Below, one piece after another: positions 32,968-42,547 of a stretch of DNA of 64,000 nucleotides; position 1 is the stretch's first letter; every line of letters starts with the position of its first letter. The stretch spans positions 620,001-684,000 of the forward strand of contig JAHBXT010000003.1 in the NCBI GenBank assembly GCA_019636385.1, read 5' to 3'. A program made the translations under genes and the position numbers. The notes beneath the pieces were generated by a model, which was not told the origin of the DNA, did not search any database, and saw only the letters and a list, made by a program, of their open reading frames with translations. Source of the DNA: Pirellulaceae bacterium. Lineage in GTDB: Bacteria; Planctomycetota; Planctomycetia; Pirellulales; Pirellulaceae.

Positions 32968-34128
32968 TTAGAGGTTTTCGTCAGCCGGGATTTTCACTAA
33001 TCTTCCACCGCCCGAATGATCTGCCGCATCGCGCAGGGTCACGTACAGCCCTCCTTCGCCATCAAAGGCCATACAAATCGGATGCAGCAGATCGGCCAGT
33101 TTGATGGCTTTCATGCCGCTGGTGACTGTCGCGTCGGCGACAATTCGATAAAGTCCGCCTGCATCCGGCTGTGACCAGGCGGCGTCTAAGACGTACATCT
33201 GACGCCGGGCACTATACGCCACAGCCGAGATGTCCATGAGTCCGGAATCCAATTTCAGCAAAGCCTCTTTTGTGGCCGTATCGAAAAAAGCGATCAGGCT
33301 GTCCTTTTCTGTCCCAAGCTGGAACATTTGACCAAGCACCAGATAGCCATGTGGACTAACCGTAGCACCACCAGAATTGCCAACTCCCAGGGCATTGGTT
33401 GCATCGGCAAATCTGTCAAACTCAGATAATTCATCGCCGTTACGACTGGCCCGCGCGATCCATGTTTGAGCAGTATCACCGGCAGTGGCTGCGAAAACTG
33501 CGTTGGCAGTTATCGCCAAGCTAAAGAAATCGCCCGATCCATCGCTCTGATTGTCCTGTGGCAAAGTGAGTGTTGTCTTGGCCGCTTCCGCCTTCAGCGG
33601 TTCTATTGGGTCGGGCAGCGTAAAGACCTTCAACGTGGAGGCCGACTCGCCGTGGGCGCCACAACTAACGACCAACGTATTCTTACTAAGAAACGCAATG
33701 CTTAGCGGTCCACCCAGCCCAGCAATACCAGCGGGTTGCTCACGTCGAACAAACTCCGTAATCATTGGTTCGGACTTGCCGTCGACAATGCGCACGATCT
33801 GGCCGTTTCCAGAATCGGCAACCCAAACCAGTCCAGTCTCAGGTTGCAAGGCAACGCCGGTCGGGTGGAGCAACCCCTCAACTACCATGGAAATTTCTTT
33901 GCCAGAGTTCGTGCGATACTGCGGTCTGGATGCTTCGACTGCGGGGGCGGTTGTGGGCGGATCTTCAGCAAAAAGGGTTGAAGATAGGCAGGCGACCGCC
34001 GCCAGGCATAGGGTGCATGACCGTAGCGATACCGCGCGGGTTCGTATTGCATAAGTGCGAATTCCAGCCCGGGGCCTCGCCAACTTCATGTCCTGCAGAT
34101 GTTCGTGAAAAATTAAGCTGGCACTCAT
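32968..34128 (-). CDS. secreted NHL/SMP-30-like beta-propeller protein
   Basis: 386 residues. A positively charged N-terminus precedes a signal segment near 33-54 (SCTLCLAAVACLSSTLFA). Propeller-style blades follow: LLHPTGVALQPETGLVWVAD, NGQIVRIVDG, GGPLSIAFLSKNTLVVS, ISAVAYSARRQMYVLDA and LLHPICMAFDGEGGLYVTLRD. The repeated ADSGNG/GLYVT pattern fits NHL or SMP-30 type propellers that bind ligands or partner proteins. No catalytic residues can be assigned. The ATG at 34128 is used; a later ATG (residue 14) would also leave a signal peptide. Divergent from the M28 peptidase. Confidence 0.75.
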   Translation of the reverse strand: MSASLIFHEHLQDMKLARPRAGIRTYAIRTRAVSLRSCTLCLAAVACLSSTLFAEDPPTTAPAVEASRPQYRTNSGKEISMVVEGLLHPTGVALQPETGLVWVADSGNGQIVRIVDGKSEPMITEFVRREQPAGIAGLGGPLSIAFLSKNTLVVSCGAHGESASTLKVFTLPDPIEPLKAEAAKTTLTLPQDNQSDGSGDFFSLAITANAVFAATAGDTAQTWIARASRNGDELSEFDRFADATNALGVGNSGGATVSPHGYLVLGQMFQLGTEKDSLIAFFDTATKEALLKLDSGLMDISAVAYSARRQMYVLDAAWSQPDAGGLYRIVADATVTSGMKAIKLADLLHPICMAFDGEGGLYVTLRDAADHSGGGRLVKIPADENL

Positions 34129-34263
34129 GATCCAAATCTCTCAGTGGTTGGGTAGTTTGGCGACGTTCAACGGGGTATTAATTTCAGGCTTCACCGAACT
34201 TTGCGTTTGACGCAAAAGCACGTACACTTTAGCAGCCAAGGACATTCCGTCCCAGCCTTGGGG

Positions 34264-34288
34264 GTAGCTACGTTGACCAGAACGTGGG
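34264..34288. repeat. dispersed hairpin repeat, copy 3 (compensatory change)
   Basis: GTAGCTACGTTGACCAGAA followed by CGTGGG. Compared with 5674, CT/AG of the stem has become TT/AA, which keeps pairing. It lies between divergent genes. Confidence 0.6.
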
Positions 34289-34362
34289 CCGCCGGGGTTT
34301 GTCAGCTCAACGAATTGGTTGGTTGACGCTCGAAATCCGCCGACTCGTAAAGCGACACGACT

Positions 34363-36222
34363 ATGATCAAGCCTTTGCTTCGCACTATCGGTTACACCAC
34401 TGTTATTGTACTGGGTTTATTGAACTGCCAAACCGGCCTGAGGGGGCAGGAATCGCCCGAAGCCGTCCAGGAGCGACTGCGGGCCGACGTGACGTTTCTG
34501 GCTGACGATGAGCGTGAGGGACGCGGCGTGGGGACCCACGGCTTGGAGGCGGCTGCACAGATGATTGCGACTCGCTTTTCTGAACTGGGACTAACCACCG
34601 ATTTGTTCGCCGGATCCCCGTTTCAATCGTTTTCGATCCCCAATGGCTCTCAAGTGGCCCTACAGAGCACTCCCGACCTGCCCCCCAAGAATCGGCTCGT
34701 CTTTCAGTCGGTTCAGCCGCTGGAGCTAACGTTAAGTACCGACTGGACTCCGCTATCCCTCGGGGCTAACGGTAGTTTTTCAGGTCCGGTTGCGTTTGCC
34801 GGCTACGGCATTAGCAGTGTGGAGCATCAGTATGACGACTATGCAGGACTGGATGTTGACGGCAAGGTAGTGGTCATCATTCGCAAGCAGCCGCGATTGA
34901 TGAACTCCGACAGTAGTTTCCGAAGCACTCGCAGCACGACGCGACATGCCTATTTTTCTACAAAGCTGGCCAATGCAGCGGCGCGAGGCGCGGCTGCGAT
35001 CATCTTCGTCAACGATCGCGAGACGTTGCAAGACCAAGAAGCAGAGCGGTTGTTCCTGATCGATGAGGCTGGCAAGGCGCTCAGTACCACTCGAATACCG
35101 GTCATGCATGTGCTGCGAGATGCCATCGATCCTCTGATCCAGCAGTGCACCGGTCGTCCGCTGGCTGAATGGGAGCAAAAAATCGACGCCGATTCCAAGC
35201 CGGCTAGTCAATTACTTGCGGGGGTTACCGTCTCTGGCGCTGTACTGATCGAACCGCGCCAGTCGCAGGTTCACAATGTCGTGGGGTTGTTGCCTGGTTC
35301 GGGGACACTGGCTAATGAATATGTGGTTCTGGGCGCGCATTACGATCACGTTGGCATGGGCGGTCCCGGTTCGCTAGCGCCCGGCACTATCGCTGTCCAC
35401 AACGGCGCAGATGATAACGCATCCGGTACAGCGGTTCTGCTGGAGGCGGCCAGGCAATTGTCGGTCAACACCTCAGTCGATCGTCGGAATATTGTGTTGA
35501 TCGCCTTTGCGGCAGAAGAGCGCGGCTTGCTGGGTAGTAAGCATTACGTCCGACATCCCCGATTCCCATTGGAACAAACCAAGGCCATGGTTAATTTGGA
35601 CATGGTTGGACGGATGCACGACGGTGCGTTGATCGTCTACGGTACCGGCACGGCCAGCGAATTTCCGGGTTGGGTTGAAGATCTGCGGCGTCCCTTGGAC
35701 ATCCAGGTTAGCCTTCAATCGGCAGGTTATGGTCCCAGCGATCATCAGAGCTTTCACGAGGTCGGTATGCCGGTCTTGCACCTGTTTACCGGCATGCACA
35801 ATCAATACCATCGCCCCAGCGACGATTCGCATTTGATTGACTACCCCGGCATGGTCCGCGTGACCCAGTTTACGGTAAGCGTTATGCAGCATCTGGCGAC
35901 CCATCCGGTGCCACCCACGCTGCGCGTGAACCGTTCTCAAGCCAAAATCGCTACTAATCCTGGGTGGCAGCGAGCCGTTTTAGGAATCACCATGGATTCG
36001 CGAGCCCAGAATTGCTTGGTCGCCAGCGTCAGCCTGGATAGTCCGGCGATGCAAGCTGGATTGCGCCCTGGTGACGTGATCGTCCGCATCGACGACCATG
36101 TGATCGACTCAAGTCGCGATCTGACCCGTGTCATGAGCCGCTTTCGGGCCGGTGAGGTAGTGCGGGTCGAACTCGCTCGCGAAGAAAACTTGCTGACGGT
36201 CTCGATCCAACTGGGGAGCTAA
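34363..36222 (+). CDS. M28-family metallopeptidase with PA insert and C-terminal PDZ domain
   Basis: 619 residues. N-terminal export signal (TVIVLGLLNCQTG). Residues about 140-290 resemble a protease-associated insert (FAGYGISS, AAIIFVNDRE). The M28 core has the two-zinc ligands in GAHYDHVGMG, NGADDNASGT, AAEERGLLGS, NLDMVGRMHD and QYHRPSDDSH. A PDZ domain occupies the last 85 residues (AVLGITMD, SPAMQAGLRPGDVIVRID). Expected to be an aminopeptidase acting outside the cytoplasm. All expected metal ligands are visible. It stands as a single gene, 10 bases before a convergent membrane protein gene. Confidence 0.93.
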   Translation: MIKPLLRTIGYTTVIVLGLLNCQTGLRGQESPEAVQERLRADVTFLADDEREGRGVGTHGLEAAAQMIATRFSELGLTTDLFAGSPFQSFSIPNGSQVALQSTPDLPPKNRLVFQSVQPLELTLSTDWTPLSLGANGSFSGPVAFAGYGISSVEHQYDDYAGLDVDGKVVVIIRKQPRLMNSDSSFRSTRSTTRHAYFSTKLANAAARGAAAIIFVNDRETLQDQEAERLFLIDEAGKALSTTRIPVMHVLRDAIDPLIQQCTGRPLAEWEQKIDADSKPASQLLAGVTVSGAVLIEPRQSQVHNVVGLLPGSGTLANEYVVLGAHYDHVGMGGPGSLAPGTIAVHNGADDNASGTAVLLEAARQLSVNTSVDRRNIVLIAFAAEERGLLGSKHYVRHPRFPLEQTKAMVNLDMVGRMHDGALIVYGTGTASEFPGWVEDLRRPLDIQVSLQSAGYGPSDHQSFHEVGMPVLHLFTGMHNQYHRPSDDSHLIDYPGMVRVTQFTVSVMQHLATHPVPPTLRVNRSQAKIATNPGWQRAVLGITMDSRAQNCLVASVSLDSPAMQAGLRPGDVIVRIDDHVIDSSRDLTRVMSRFRAGEVVRVELAREENLLTVSIQLGS

Positions 36223-36232
36223 GCGACAAGGA

Positions 36233-37018
36233 CTAGTGGCTATCGAGAAAGAAAATCCGATTGACGCGCCACTCGGCAATGTCGGCATGTTCTTGGGTGA
36301 GGTTCCGCATTAATTCGATCACAACCGGCTTGGAGGCGTCTTGATCGCTGCGCATCACCACTTGGATTCTGGTGACTTCTTTATTGTATTGAATCTCCTT
36401 AGTAGCCTGATAACGCCAGTTTGCAGTCGGGTTGTGTTGGATGTGAGTTATCACGGGATCCTGGCGAAACATCAGACTCGACAGCTTGCGCTCGCGTAGT
36501 GGATCGCGAGTTTCTTCCCCACCGCCAAATAATCCGAGCATTGCCATTTCAGGGACAACCACGCCTTCATAAGCTTCGTAGTAGTCCTGCAAGTTCATAT
36601 CCGCAGGTTGGCGCTGGGCATTCGGTAGCCGCAGTTCCATGGCTTCATAGTTCTTGCCCTGAGCGACCAAGCTTAAGAATTCTGCGGCGTGGCGGCTGGC
36701 GGTCGCAGACAAATAATCGGAGTGCATGCGATTGGCCACGATGACCCAGACGGCGCTCATTAGTCCCAAGCCCAAGCACACGTTGGCCATCCACACGCCG
36801 GCATCGGCGTCCGGACGACTGAGACGATAGCTTAACACGCCACCCAGCACGATGGCCAGCAAAGACAACGGAAGCAGATATCCAGACAGCGGGACCAACA
36901 GGCTACACAGCCCAACCATCAACGAAAGCACCGCTACGTTGCTGACCGGTCGGGTGTTGAGGCTTTCCTCTTCGAATGCGCCCAATGAAAACTGAATAGT
37001 TGGAGTCGGGTTCGTCAT
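36233..37018 (-). CDS. membrane protein of unknown function
   Basis: 261 residues. Two or three membrane segments lie at about 28-60 (VLSLMVGLCSLLVPLSGYLLP) and 76-94, followed by a soluble C-terminal part of about 160 residues containing AAEFLSLVAQGKNYEAMELRLPN and ending VNRIFFLDSH. The arrangement resembles planctomycete DUF4190-type proteins, but this is not certain. Same strand as the PilB-like and pilT genes, 16 bases after the PilB-like gene, so it may belong to that unit. No catalytic motif seen. Confidence 0.7.
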   Translation of the reverse strand: MTNPTPTIQFSLGAFEEESLNTRPVSNVAVLSLMVGLCSLLVPLSGYLLPLSLLAIVLGGVLSYRLSRPDADAGVWMANVCLGLGLMSAVWVIVANRMHSDYLSATASRHAAEFLSLVAQGKNYEAMELRLPNAQRQPADMNLQDYYEAYEGVVVPEMAMLGLFGGGEETRDPLRERKLSSLMFRQDPVITHIQHNPTANWRYQATKEIQYNKEVTRIQVVMRSDQDASKPVVIELMRNLTQEHADIAEWRVNRIFFLDSH

Positions 37019-37034
37019 CCGAACGGTACCTCGT

Positions 37035-38408
37035 TTAAGATTTGGCTGTCAGCACGCGCTGCAATTCCGGCAGGCTGGTAATGCCCGTGGCTACCGCCAA
37101 CACGCCTTCTTCTTGAATCGTCAAGAAACCTTGCCTGCGAGCCACCGAAAGTACGTGACTTGGTTCAGGATTCTTGAGAATCGCTTGTCGTATTTCGTTG
37201 TTCAGAGCCAACAGCTCAAAAACGGCTGCTCGCCCAAAATAGCCACGGCCGCCACACTTGCTGCAAATCTGGATTTCGATAGGCTTGCCGTTGGCGTCGA
37301 CACGCTGTTCTGGAGGCGGTGGAATGCAGGGCTGGTACAGAACCTGAATACGTCCCGGTGGCAATCCTAGCTTCTGCAGCAAAGCCGGACTTGGTTGAAA
37401 CGGTTGTCTGCAGTCAACGCACAGTCGCCGCACGAGGCGCTGGTTTAGGACTCCACAGGTGATCTCCAGCATCAACTTGGCTGATTTGCGGTAATTGGCC
37501 AACAGTTTCAACAGTGCTTCGACCGCCGAGCCTGCCACAAGTCGTGTAATGGCGTAACGGTGTTCATCTTTGACCTCTTCGCAGATCAATTCGGCCAATT
37601 CCGCAGACCCTAGATCGGGCATGACCAACACATCGGGTTGTTTGAGCAGCAGGCTCTTGAGCACCGTCTGGGCGGTCTCGCCGGCGGCGGAGCTGAAGGT
37701 GTGATTGGTCACATTGATGATTTCCGGTTCATCGCTGGTCACCTCAAATACCGCATGAAAGTCGCGAATGAAGCGATCGGCTGCCTCAAGTCCCACTCGC
37801 CAAGTCGTCGGCAGCCCTTGTCCGGGAGGGCTGCTGAACAGGAACAGCGCATCGGAACTATTGATCAACTGTTTGAATCGCTCCTGCATGCCGTCGCGCA
37901 TGCCCAGGTCTGTCAGTGTGTTGAGCACCGGCTTCTTGGGGGCGATGGTGATCAGCGCACGCTCGCCGGTGGCGACCCCTTGACTGGCAAAGCGAAAAAT
38001 CCAGTCGATGCCTTGAAACTTCACCGGTAGCTTGCCCTTTTGTTGTGATCGGCGATCACTAGGATTCAGCAAGCACAGTGTCTTCAGTACCGCCAACATG
38101 CCATCACCATTTTCGCGGTCCAGCGGTGGTAGCTTCTCCCATACTCCGTCTACGCGGCAGCGCAGGCTGGCACCTTGGGCGGTAAAGTCCAGCAGAATTT
38201 GGTCGGCTCGATTACGAAGTGAATGAGCGACCAGCATTACTGCCACCGGATAATGTGGCATGGCGCGGCTGGAGATTAATACCCCCTGCTGTTGTTGCTT
38301 GTCCGGGGCGTCCGGTTTGAACTCGACCGGTGGCAAAGCCACCTTGGGGTCTGTGCCCGCCAAGAGCGTCGGTTCGTTGGACGCCGGCTTCTTCTTTCTG
38401 CCAAACAT
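37035..38408 (-). CDS. PilB/GspE-like protein with degenerate P-loop
   Basis: 457 residues. The layout follows type II secretion/type IV pilus assembly ATPases, but the active site is changed. The Walker A region at residues 192-202 reads SSPPGQGLPTT where PilB has TGPTGSGKTTT, so the lysine is lost. Walker B near 258-268 is PDVLVMPDLGS instead of PDVIMVGEIRD. The histidine box is ITRLVAG instead of LSTLHTN. The zinc cysteines remain: CVDC (330-333) and CSKC (382-385). It is likely unable to hydrolyse ATP and may act as a partner of the intact PilT 8 bases upstream. ATG at 38408. Confidence 0.85.
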   Translation of the reverse strand: MFGRKKKPASNEPTLLAGTDPKVALPPVEFKPDAPDKQQQQGVLISSRAMPHYPVAVMLVAHSLRNRADQILLDFTAQGASLRCRVDGVWEKLPPLDRENGDGMLAVLKTLCLLNPSDRRSQQKGKLPVKFQGIDWIFRFASQGVATGERALITIAPKKPVLNTLTDLGMRDGMQERFKQLINSSDALFLFSSPPGQGLPTTWRVGLEAADRFIRDFHAVFEVTSDEPEIINVTNHTFSSAAGETAQTVLKSLLLKQPDVLVMPDLGSAELAELICEEVKDEHRYAITRLVAGSAVEALLKLLANYRKSAKLMLEITCGVLNQRLVRRLCVDCRQPFQPSPALLQKLGLPPGRIQVLYQPCIPPPPEQRVDANGKPIEIQICSKCGGRGYFGRAAVFELLALNNEIRQAILKNPEPSHVLSVARRQGFLTIQEEGVLAVATGITSLPELQRVLTAKS

Positions 38409-38416
38409 GCTGCGCC

Positions 38417-39595
38417 TTAGATGATTCCTGGAGAGCTAACTTCGATTCCTTTGAGCGCCATCTTCAGCGCGTCTTTATTAGGCGCAACGGCAAACGCGGT
38501 CGGTCGATCGATCAGTTCGTCGTCGATCAGTTGCTTTAAGCTCATCGTAAAGTCCTGCATGCCTTCGGCCGCGCCGATGCGAATTGCGTCAGGCAGTTTC
38601 GAATCTTTGCCTTCCAGCACCAATTTCTGAATCATGGGTGTGAAGGTCATGATTTCGACAGTCGGTACTCGACCGACACCAGGCTTGATCGACTTGAGCA
38701 GCTTTTGTGCCACGATGCCTTTCATGTTAAATGCAATTGCTGAGCGGATGGCACCGTGCATCTCTTCAGGGAATAAGTCCAGAATACGACCGATCGTGGT
38801 TGGTGCGCTGGATGCGTGAATGGTTCCAAATACCAGGTGGCCGGTTTCGGCAGCATGGATGGCCGTCATGAACGTCTCTTGATCGCGCATCTCGCCCACC
38901 AGGATAATATCTGGGTCTTCGCGGACGGCGTGCTTCATGCCAATCTCAAAATCCCTGACGTCCTGGCCAATTTCGCGCTGATTGATCAGGCATTTATCCT
39001 CCGTGAACACGAATTCGATGGGGTCTTCGAGCGTCAAAATGTGTTTGCTATAAATCGAGTTGATGTAGTTCAAAATCGAGCCGATGGTCGTGCTCTTACC
39101 CGAACCGGTGACACCAGCCAACAAAACCATGCCTTGATCATGGTGGCATAAGTGCTCAATCGATGGTGGCAGATATAAACCGGCAAACGGTGGAATTTGG
39201 TTGTTGACACGGCGGGCCACCAAACCGATCTGGCCCAATTGCTTGAGCATATTAACGCGAAATCGCCAGTGGATGCCATCCACTTCAACCACATACGCAA
39301 AGTCCGCTCCGCCATCCTGCTCAAAAATCTTTCGGTTGCGGTCGTCCAGCATCGGCACCAGCAGCCGCACCATCTCCTCGTTTTCGATCGCCGGATGATT
39401 CAGCGGCTTGAGCGTTCCGTTAACGCGAACGATGGGAGGATTGCCGACCTTCATGTGCAAGTCGCTGCCCTTGAGCTTGACCAGCGCGCGGAAGAACTTG
39501 TCTACCTCCAGCGCCTCGCGCTTCTTGAGCAGGCTGCCGATGAGGCGATCCATGGTGGCGTCGCCTGTTCCGCGTACTTCTTCAGCGTCGGACAC
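38417..39595 (-). CDS. pilT: PilT-like retraction ATPase
   Basis: 392 residues. Complete PilT motifs: GVTGSGKSTT with Lys167, ILTLEDPIEFVF (Asp box), EDPDIILVGEMRD (Walker B), TGHLVFGTIHASSA (His box) and the AIRSAIAFNMKGIVAQ stretch. It powers type IV pilus retraction at the inner membrane. The family is usually about 345-370 residues; this one has extra residues at both ends. The stop is eight bases from the PilB-like gene, so they form an operon. No pilin or platform protein gene is visible nearby. Confidence 0.92.
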   Translation of the reverse strand: MSDAEEVRGTGDATMDRLIGSLLKKREALEVDKFFRALVKLKGSDLHMKVGNPPIVRVNGTLKPLNHPAIENEEMVRLLVPMLDDRNRKIFEQDGGADFAYVVEVDGIHWRFRVNMLKQLGQIGLVARRVNNQIPPFAGLYLPPSIEHLCHHDQGMVLLAGVTGSGKSTTIGSILNYINSIYSKHILTLEDPIEFVFTEDKCLINQREIGQDVRDFEIGMKHAVREDPDIILVGEMRDQETFMTAIHAAETGHLVFGTIHASSAPTTIGRILDLFPEEMHGAIRSAIAFNMKGIVAQKLLKSIKPGVGRVPTVEIMTFTPMIQKLVLEGKDSKLPDAIRIGAAEGMQDFTMSLKQLIDDELIDRPTAFAVAPNKDALKMALKGIEVSSPGII

Positions 39596-39682
39596 GTGTT
39601 AAACTCTCCGTCACAACGAAACAAATGAAAAGGTTGACGACCGCTCCAACATCCCCAACCCGACGGCAGGCCATATCGCACA

Positions 39683-40468
39683 TCAGGCGGGGGTGGTCCG
39701 GCGCAGGCGGACCGGAATACCCCTGTCCGCCATAATGCGCTTGGTCTGTTCTATTGTAAACTGACCGAAGTGAAAAATACTGGCTGCCAGAGCGGCATCG
39801 GCCCTTCCAAGCTGAATTGCATCAGCCAAATGCTCAGGACAACCCGCTCCTCCGCTGGCCACCACCGGGATTTGAACGGCTCGGCTGACCGCAGCCGTGA
39901 TCTCTAGATCGTAACCGTTGCAGGTGCCATCGCAGTCCATACTGGTCAAAACGATCTCGCCAGCGCCCAATTCCTGGACCTGCCTAGCCCATGATACGGC
40001 TTCCAGGCCGGTGGGAGTTCGCCCTCCGTGGGTGTGAACCTCCCAGATTTCCTGACCGTCTCGATAGACACGCTTAGGGTCGATATTTACGACGATACAC
40101 TGGCTGCCAAAACGGTCTGCGGCTTGAGCGACTAGTTCAGGGTGGGTGACCGCCGTAGTATTGATGGAGACTTTGTCACATCCGGCCTGCAGCAGTGCTC
40201 GAATGTCCTCTAGGCTGCGAATGCCTCCGCCGACAGTCAGCGGCATGAAGACCTGTTCGGCGGTCCTACGGACCACATCCAGCATGATGGCCCGCTTTTG
40301 GTGACTGGCCGTGATGTCCAGAAATACCAGCTCGTCGGCCCCCTCGCGCTCGTAACGCGCAGCCACCTGGACCGGGTCGCCAGCATCGCGCAGATTCACA
40401 AAATTGGTGCCCTTCACGACGCGCCCCTCGGTCACGTCCAAGCACGGGATAACGCGTTTGGCCAGCAT
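39683..40468 (-). CDS. hisF: imidazole glycerol phosphate synthase, cyclase subunit
   Basis: 261 residues, full family length. Catalytic Asp11 (IPCLDVTEG) and Asp130 (VVNIDPKRV) are both present, with phosphate loops VGGGIRS and ASGGAG. HisF closes the imidazole ring in histidine synthesis and receives ammonia from HisH. The frame is open to 40705, but residues before the ATG at 40468 are shadow sequence of bioB, so the internal start is right. It begins five bases after the bioB stop on the same strand. HisH is not in the window. Confidence 0.95.
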   Translation of the reverse strand: MLAKRVIPCLDVTEGRVVKGTNFVNLRDAGDPVQVAARYEREGADELVFLDITASHQKRAIMLDVVRRTAEQVFMPLTVGGGIRSLEDIRALLQAGCDKVSINTTAVTHPELVAQAADRFGSQCIVVNIDPKRVYRDGQEIWEVHTHGGRTPTGLEAVSWARQVQELGAGEIVLTSMDCDGTCNGYDLEITAAVSRAVQIPVVASGGAGCPEHLADAIQLGRADAALAASIFHFGQFTIEQTKRIMADRGIPVRLRRTTPA

Positions 40469-40473
40469 GATAC

Positions 40474-41493
40474 TCAGTTGCTCGGGGTCTGAACACGAGT
40501 CATCTGGAAGCCCAGATCGCGAATCATATCGTAATCGGCCTGAGGCGGTTGACCTTTGGTGGTCAAATAGTCGCCCACAAACAGGCTGTTGGCCACGTAC
40601 AGACTGAGCGGCTGCAGCGACCGCAAGTGCTTTTCGCGACCGCCGGCAATTCGCAGTTCGCTGGCAGGATTGACAAACCGCACCATGCACAGAGCGCGCA
40701 AGCAATCTTGCGGGGTCAGCTCATCGCGCTGTTCCAACGGCGTGCCTTCGATCGCATGCAGAAAATTGATCGGAATCGACTCGACGTTCAAATTGCGCAG
40801 CTCCATGGCCATGGCCACTAGATCTTCCGGCGATTGCCCCATGCCAATGATGCCACCACTGCACAATTCTAAGCCAGCGGCTCGGACGTTGTGCAACGTA
40901 TCCAGCCGATCCTGGTAGGTGTGGGTCGAGCAGATTTCGGCGTAATGCTCGCGGCTAGTGTTGAGGTTATGATTCACGCGATCCACGCCGCAGGATTTTA
41001 GTCGTGATGCTTGATCGGAGGATAACAGTCCCAAGCACGCACAAACATGCAGGTCAAAGCGCTGTTTGATCATCGGCACCACAGTTTCCACGGCGTTCAT
41101 TTCACGCTCGTTGGGCGAGCGGCCGCTGATCACGATGCAATAGGTCTTGGACCCGCGCTCATGAGCCAATTGTGCACCCTCAAGTAACTGGTCGGGCGAC
41201 AGCATCCGGTATTTTTCGATCGGAGCAGACGAGAGCTTCGACTGTGAACAGTAGCCGCAGTCTTCAGGACACAGGCCGCTCTTGGCGTTGACTAGAAAAT
41301 AGAGCTGAACTGTCTTGCCAAAGTGCTTCTGTCGCAGGCGAAAGGCACCGGCGATCAGGTCCAATAATTGGTCATCACCTGACTGCAATATGCTGAGCGC
41401 TTGACGGTCGTCGAGCGGTTGGCCGCCCAGAACTTGTTCGGCCAACCGCTGCCACTGGGTGCTCTCGGCGGCGACTTCATGTATGAGGCTCAT
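40474..41493 (-). CDS. bioB: biotin synthase
   Basis: 339 residues. Radical SAM iron-sulphur motif CPEDCGYC has Cys75, Cys79 and Cys82, and the second-cluster arginine lies in GGREKHLR. SSAPIEKY, NHNLNTSREHY and SGGIIGMGQ are characteristic. BioB inserts sulphur into dethiobiotin. It is adjacent to hisF on the same strand and 15 bases from the FKBP gene. No other biotin genes are seen. The start ATG at 41493 is well placed. Confidence 0.95.
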   Translation of the reverse strand: MSLIHEVAAESTQWQRLAEQVLGGQPLDDRQALSILQSGDDQLLDLIAGAFRLRQKHFGKTVQLYFLVNAKSGLCPEDCGYCSQSKLSSAPIEKYRMLSPDQLLEGAQLAHERGSKTYCIVISGRSPNEREMNAVETVVPMIKQRFDLHVCACLGLLSSDQASRLKSCGVDRVNHNLNTSREHYAEICSTHTYQDRLDTLHNVRAAGLELCSGGIIGMGQSPEDLVAMAMELRNLNVESIPINFLHAIEGTPLEQRDELTPQDCLRALCMVRFVNPASELRIAGGREKHLRSLQPLSLYVANSLFVGDYLTTKGQPPQADYDMIRDLGFQMTRVQTPSN

Positions 41494-41507
41494 CGTCCAA
41501 TCCGTAG

Positions 41508-42209
41508 TTAATTAACTTCTAATAGTTCGACTTCAAAAATCAGGACCTCATTGGGTCCAATGGCGCCCTGCGAGCCCTGTTCGCCATAGCCCAAATTGGG
41601 TGGAATGTACAGCATCCACTTGTCCCCAACCTTCATTCGCTGCAAGGCTTCGGTCCATCCGGGAATGACTTTGCCAACGGGGGTTGTGAACGGTTCGCCG
41701 CGTTTGATTGAACTATCAAAAATGCGTCCATCTGTCAGCTTGCCTTCATAGTGTACCGTGACCGTGCTTTCCGCCGTCGGGGTCGCGCCGCTGCCAGACT
41801 TGATGATCTTGTATTGCAGGCCACTGGCAGTAACCTGAACCCCTTCTTGCTTCTTGTTTTCTTCAATAAACTTCATCGACTCAACGAGCTTGGCAGCAAT
41901 CATCTCGCTCCTTCGCTTCTCAAGTTTGCCCACGAATTGCTGCATGGCAGCTTGCAGTTGCTCGTTCGTAGCCTCTGGCTCGACCAAGTTCAATCCTCGC
42001 AGCAGGCCGCGCACGAAATCAGCTTCTACGATATCTTCGGCCTTTACGCCTTGACTGGCCAGGTTCGCGCCATAGTTGAAACCTAGGCCATAGGACACCA
42101 CATCACCAACTGGCTTGGCCGGTTTAGTGTCCAGAATTTCAAGCTTCTCTTGACCGCCGACTCGGACCGCCACTAGCGCTACGAGGGCACACACAATGAT
42201 ACTTCGCAT
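41508..42209 (-). CDS. FKBP-type peptidyl-prolyl isomerase, FkpA/Mip-like
   Basis: 233 residues. Short signal peptide (IIVCALVALVAVRVGG), an FKBP N-terminal helical dimer domain (DVVSYGLGFNYG to KLVESMKFIEENK), then the catalytic domain from about 120: VTASGLQYKIIKSG, VHYEGKLTDGRIFDSS, VIPGWTEALQRMKVG, IPPNLGYGEQG and VLIFEVELLEV. It catalyses proline isomerisation in folding of exported proteins. It is 15 bases upstream of bioB on the same strand, so it may be transcribed with bioB and hisF. Confidence 0.93.
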   Translation of the reverse strand: MRSIIVCALVALVAVRVGGQEKLEILDTKPAKPVGDVVSYGLGFNYGANLASQGVKAEDIVEADFVRGLLRGLNLVEPEATNEQLQAAMQQFVGKLEKRRSEMIAAKLVESMKFIEENKKQEGVQVTASGLQYKIIKSGSGATPTAESTVTVHYEGKLTDGRIFDSSIKRGEPFTTPVGKVIPGWTEALQRMKVGDKWMLYIPPNLGYGEQGSQGAIGPNEVLIFEVELLEVN

Positions 42210-42547
42210 TCACTTGTCCTTTTGATTGGTAAAAGCTGCCAGCCTAATCCGCCGGTCGCTGTTTCGACCCAGGTGTCCCAGAGTTATATCGCAAACCTAC
42301 CAAAAACACAGGTCAATTGGGTCGTCCCGATGCATCCGACAAAAAGCCTGAGGTGACTCGTCTCCGCACCCTCTGGTTGCTGGGCTTCGGCAGGTAGCCC
42401 GACCGTCTTCCAGGCTTTGGCGGCTTTTGGGCGGCTCGACAGACCTGCGGTCGCACCGTGAGTCCGAGCGGAGCCTCAAAATCAGGGCCTTCCCTGCGGA
42501 TTCTGGGAACGAATTCCGTCCGCACGCATGCTGCCAGACCCAAGGAT
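42210..42547. other. non-coding stretch
   Basis: 338 bases between the FKBP gene and hemL. Read on the minus strand it has a few short open frames, rich in Arg and Pro, with no recognised domain. No terminator or repeat stands out. Confidence 0.4.

Noticed and set aside
40469..40705. Longer hisF frame
   Set aside because: It lies within bioB in another frame; the internal ATG gives the exact HisF N-terminus (IPCLDV).
42297..42543. Minus-strand Arg/Pro-rich frames before the FKBP gene
   Set aside because: Overlapping frames without a domain; composition like non-coding GC-rich DNA.
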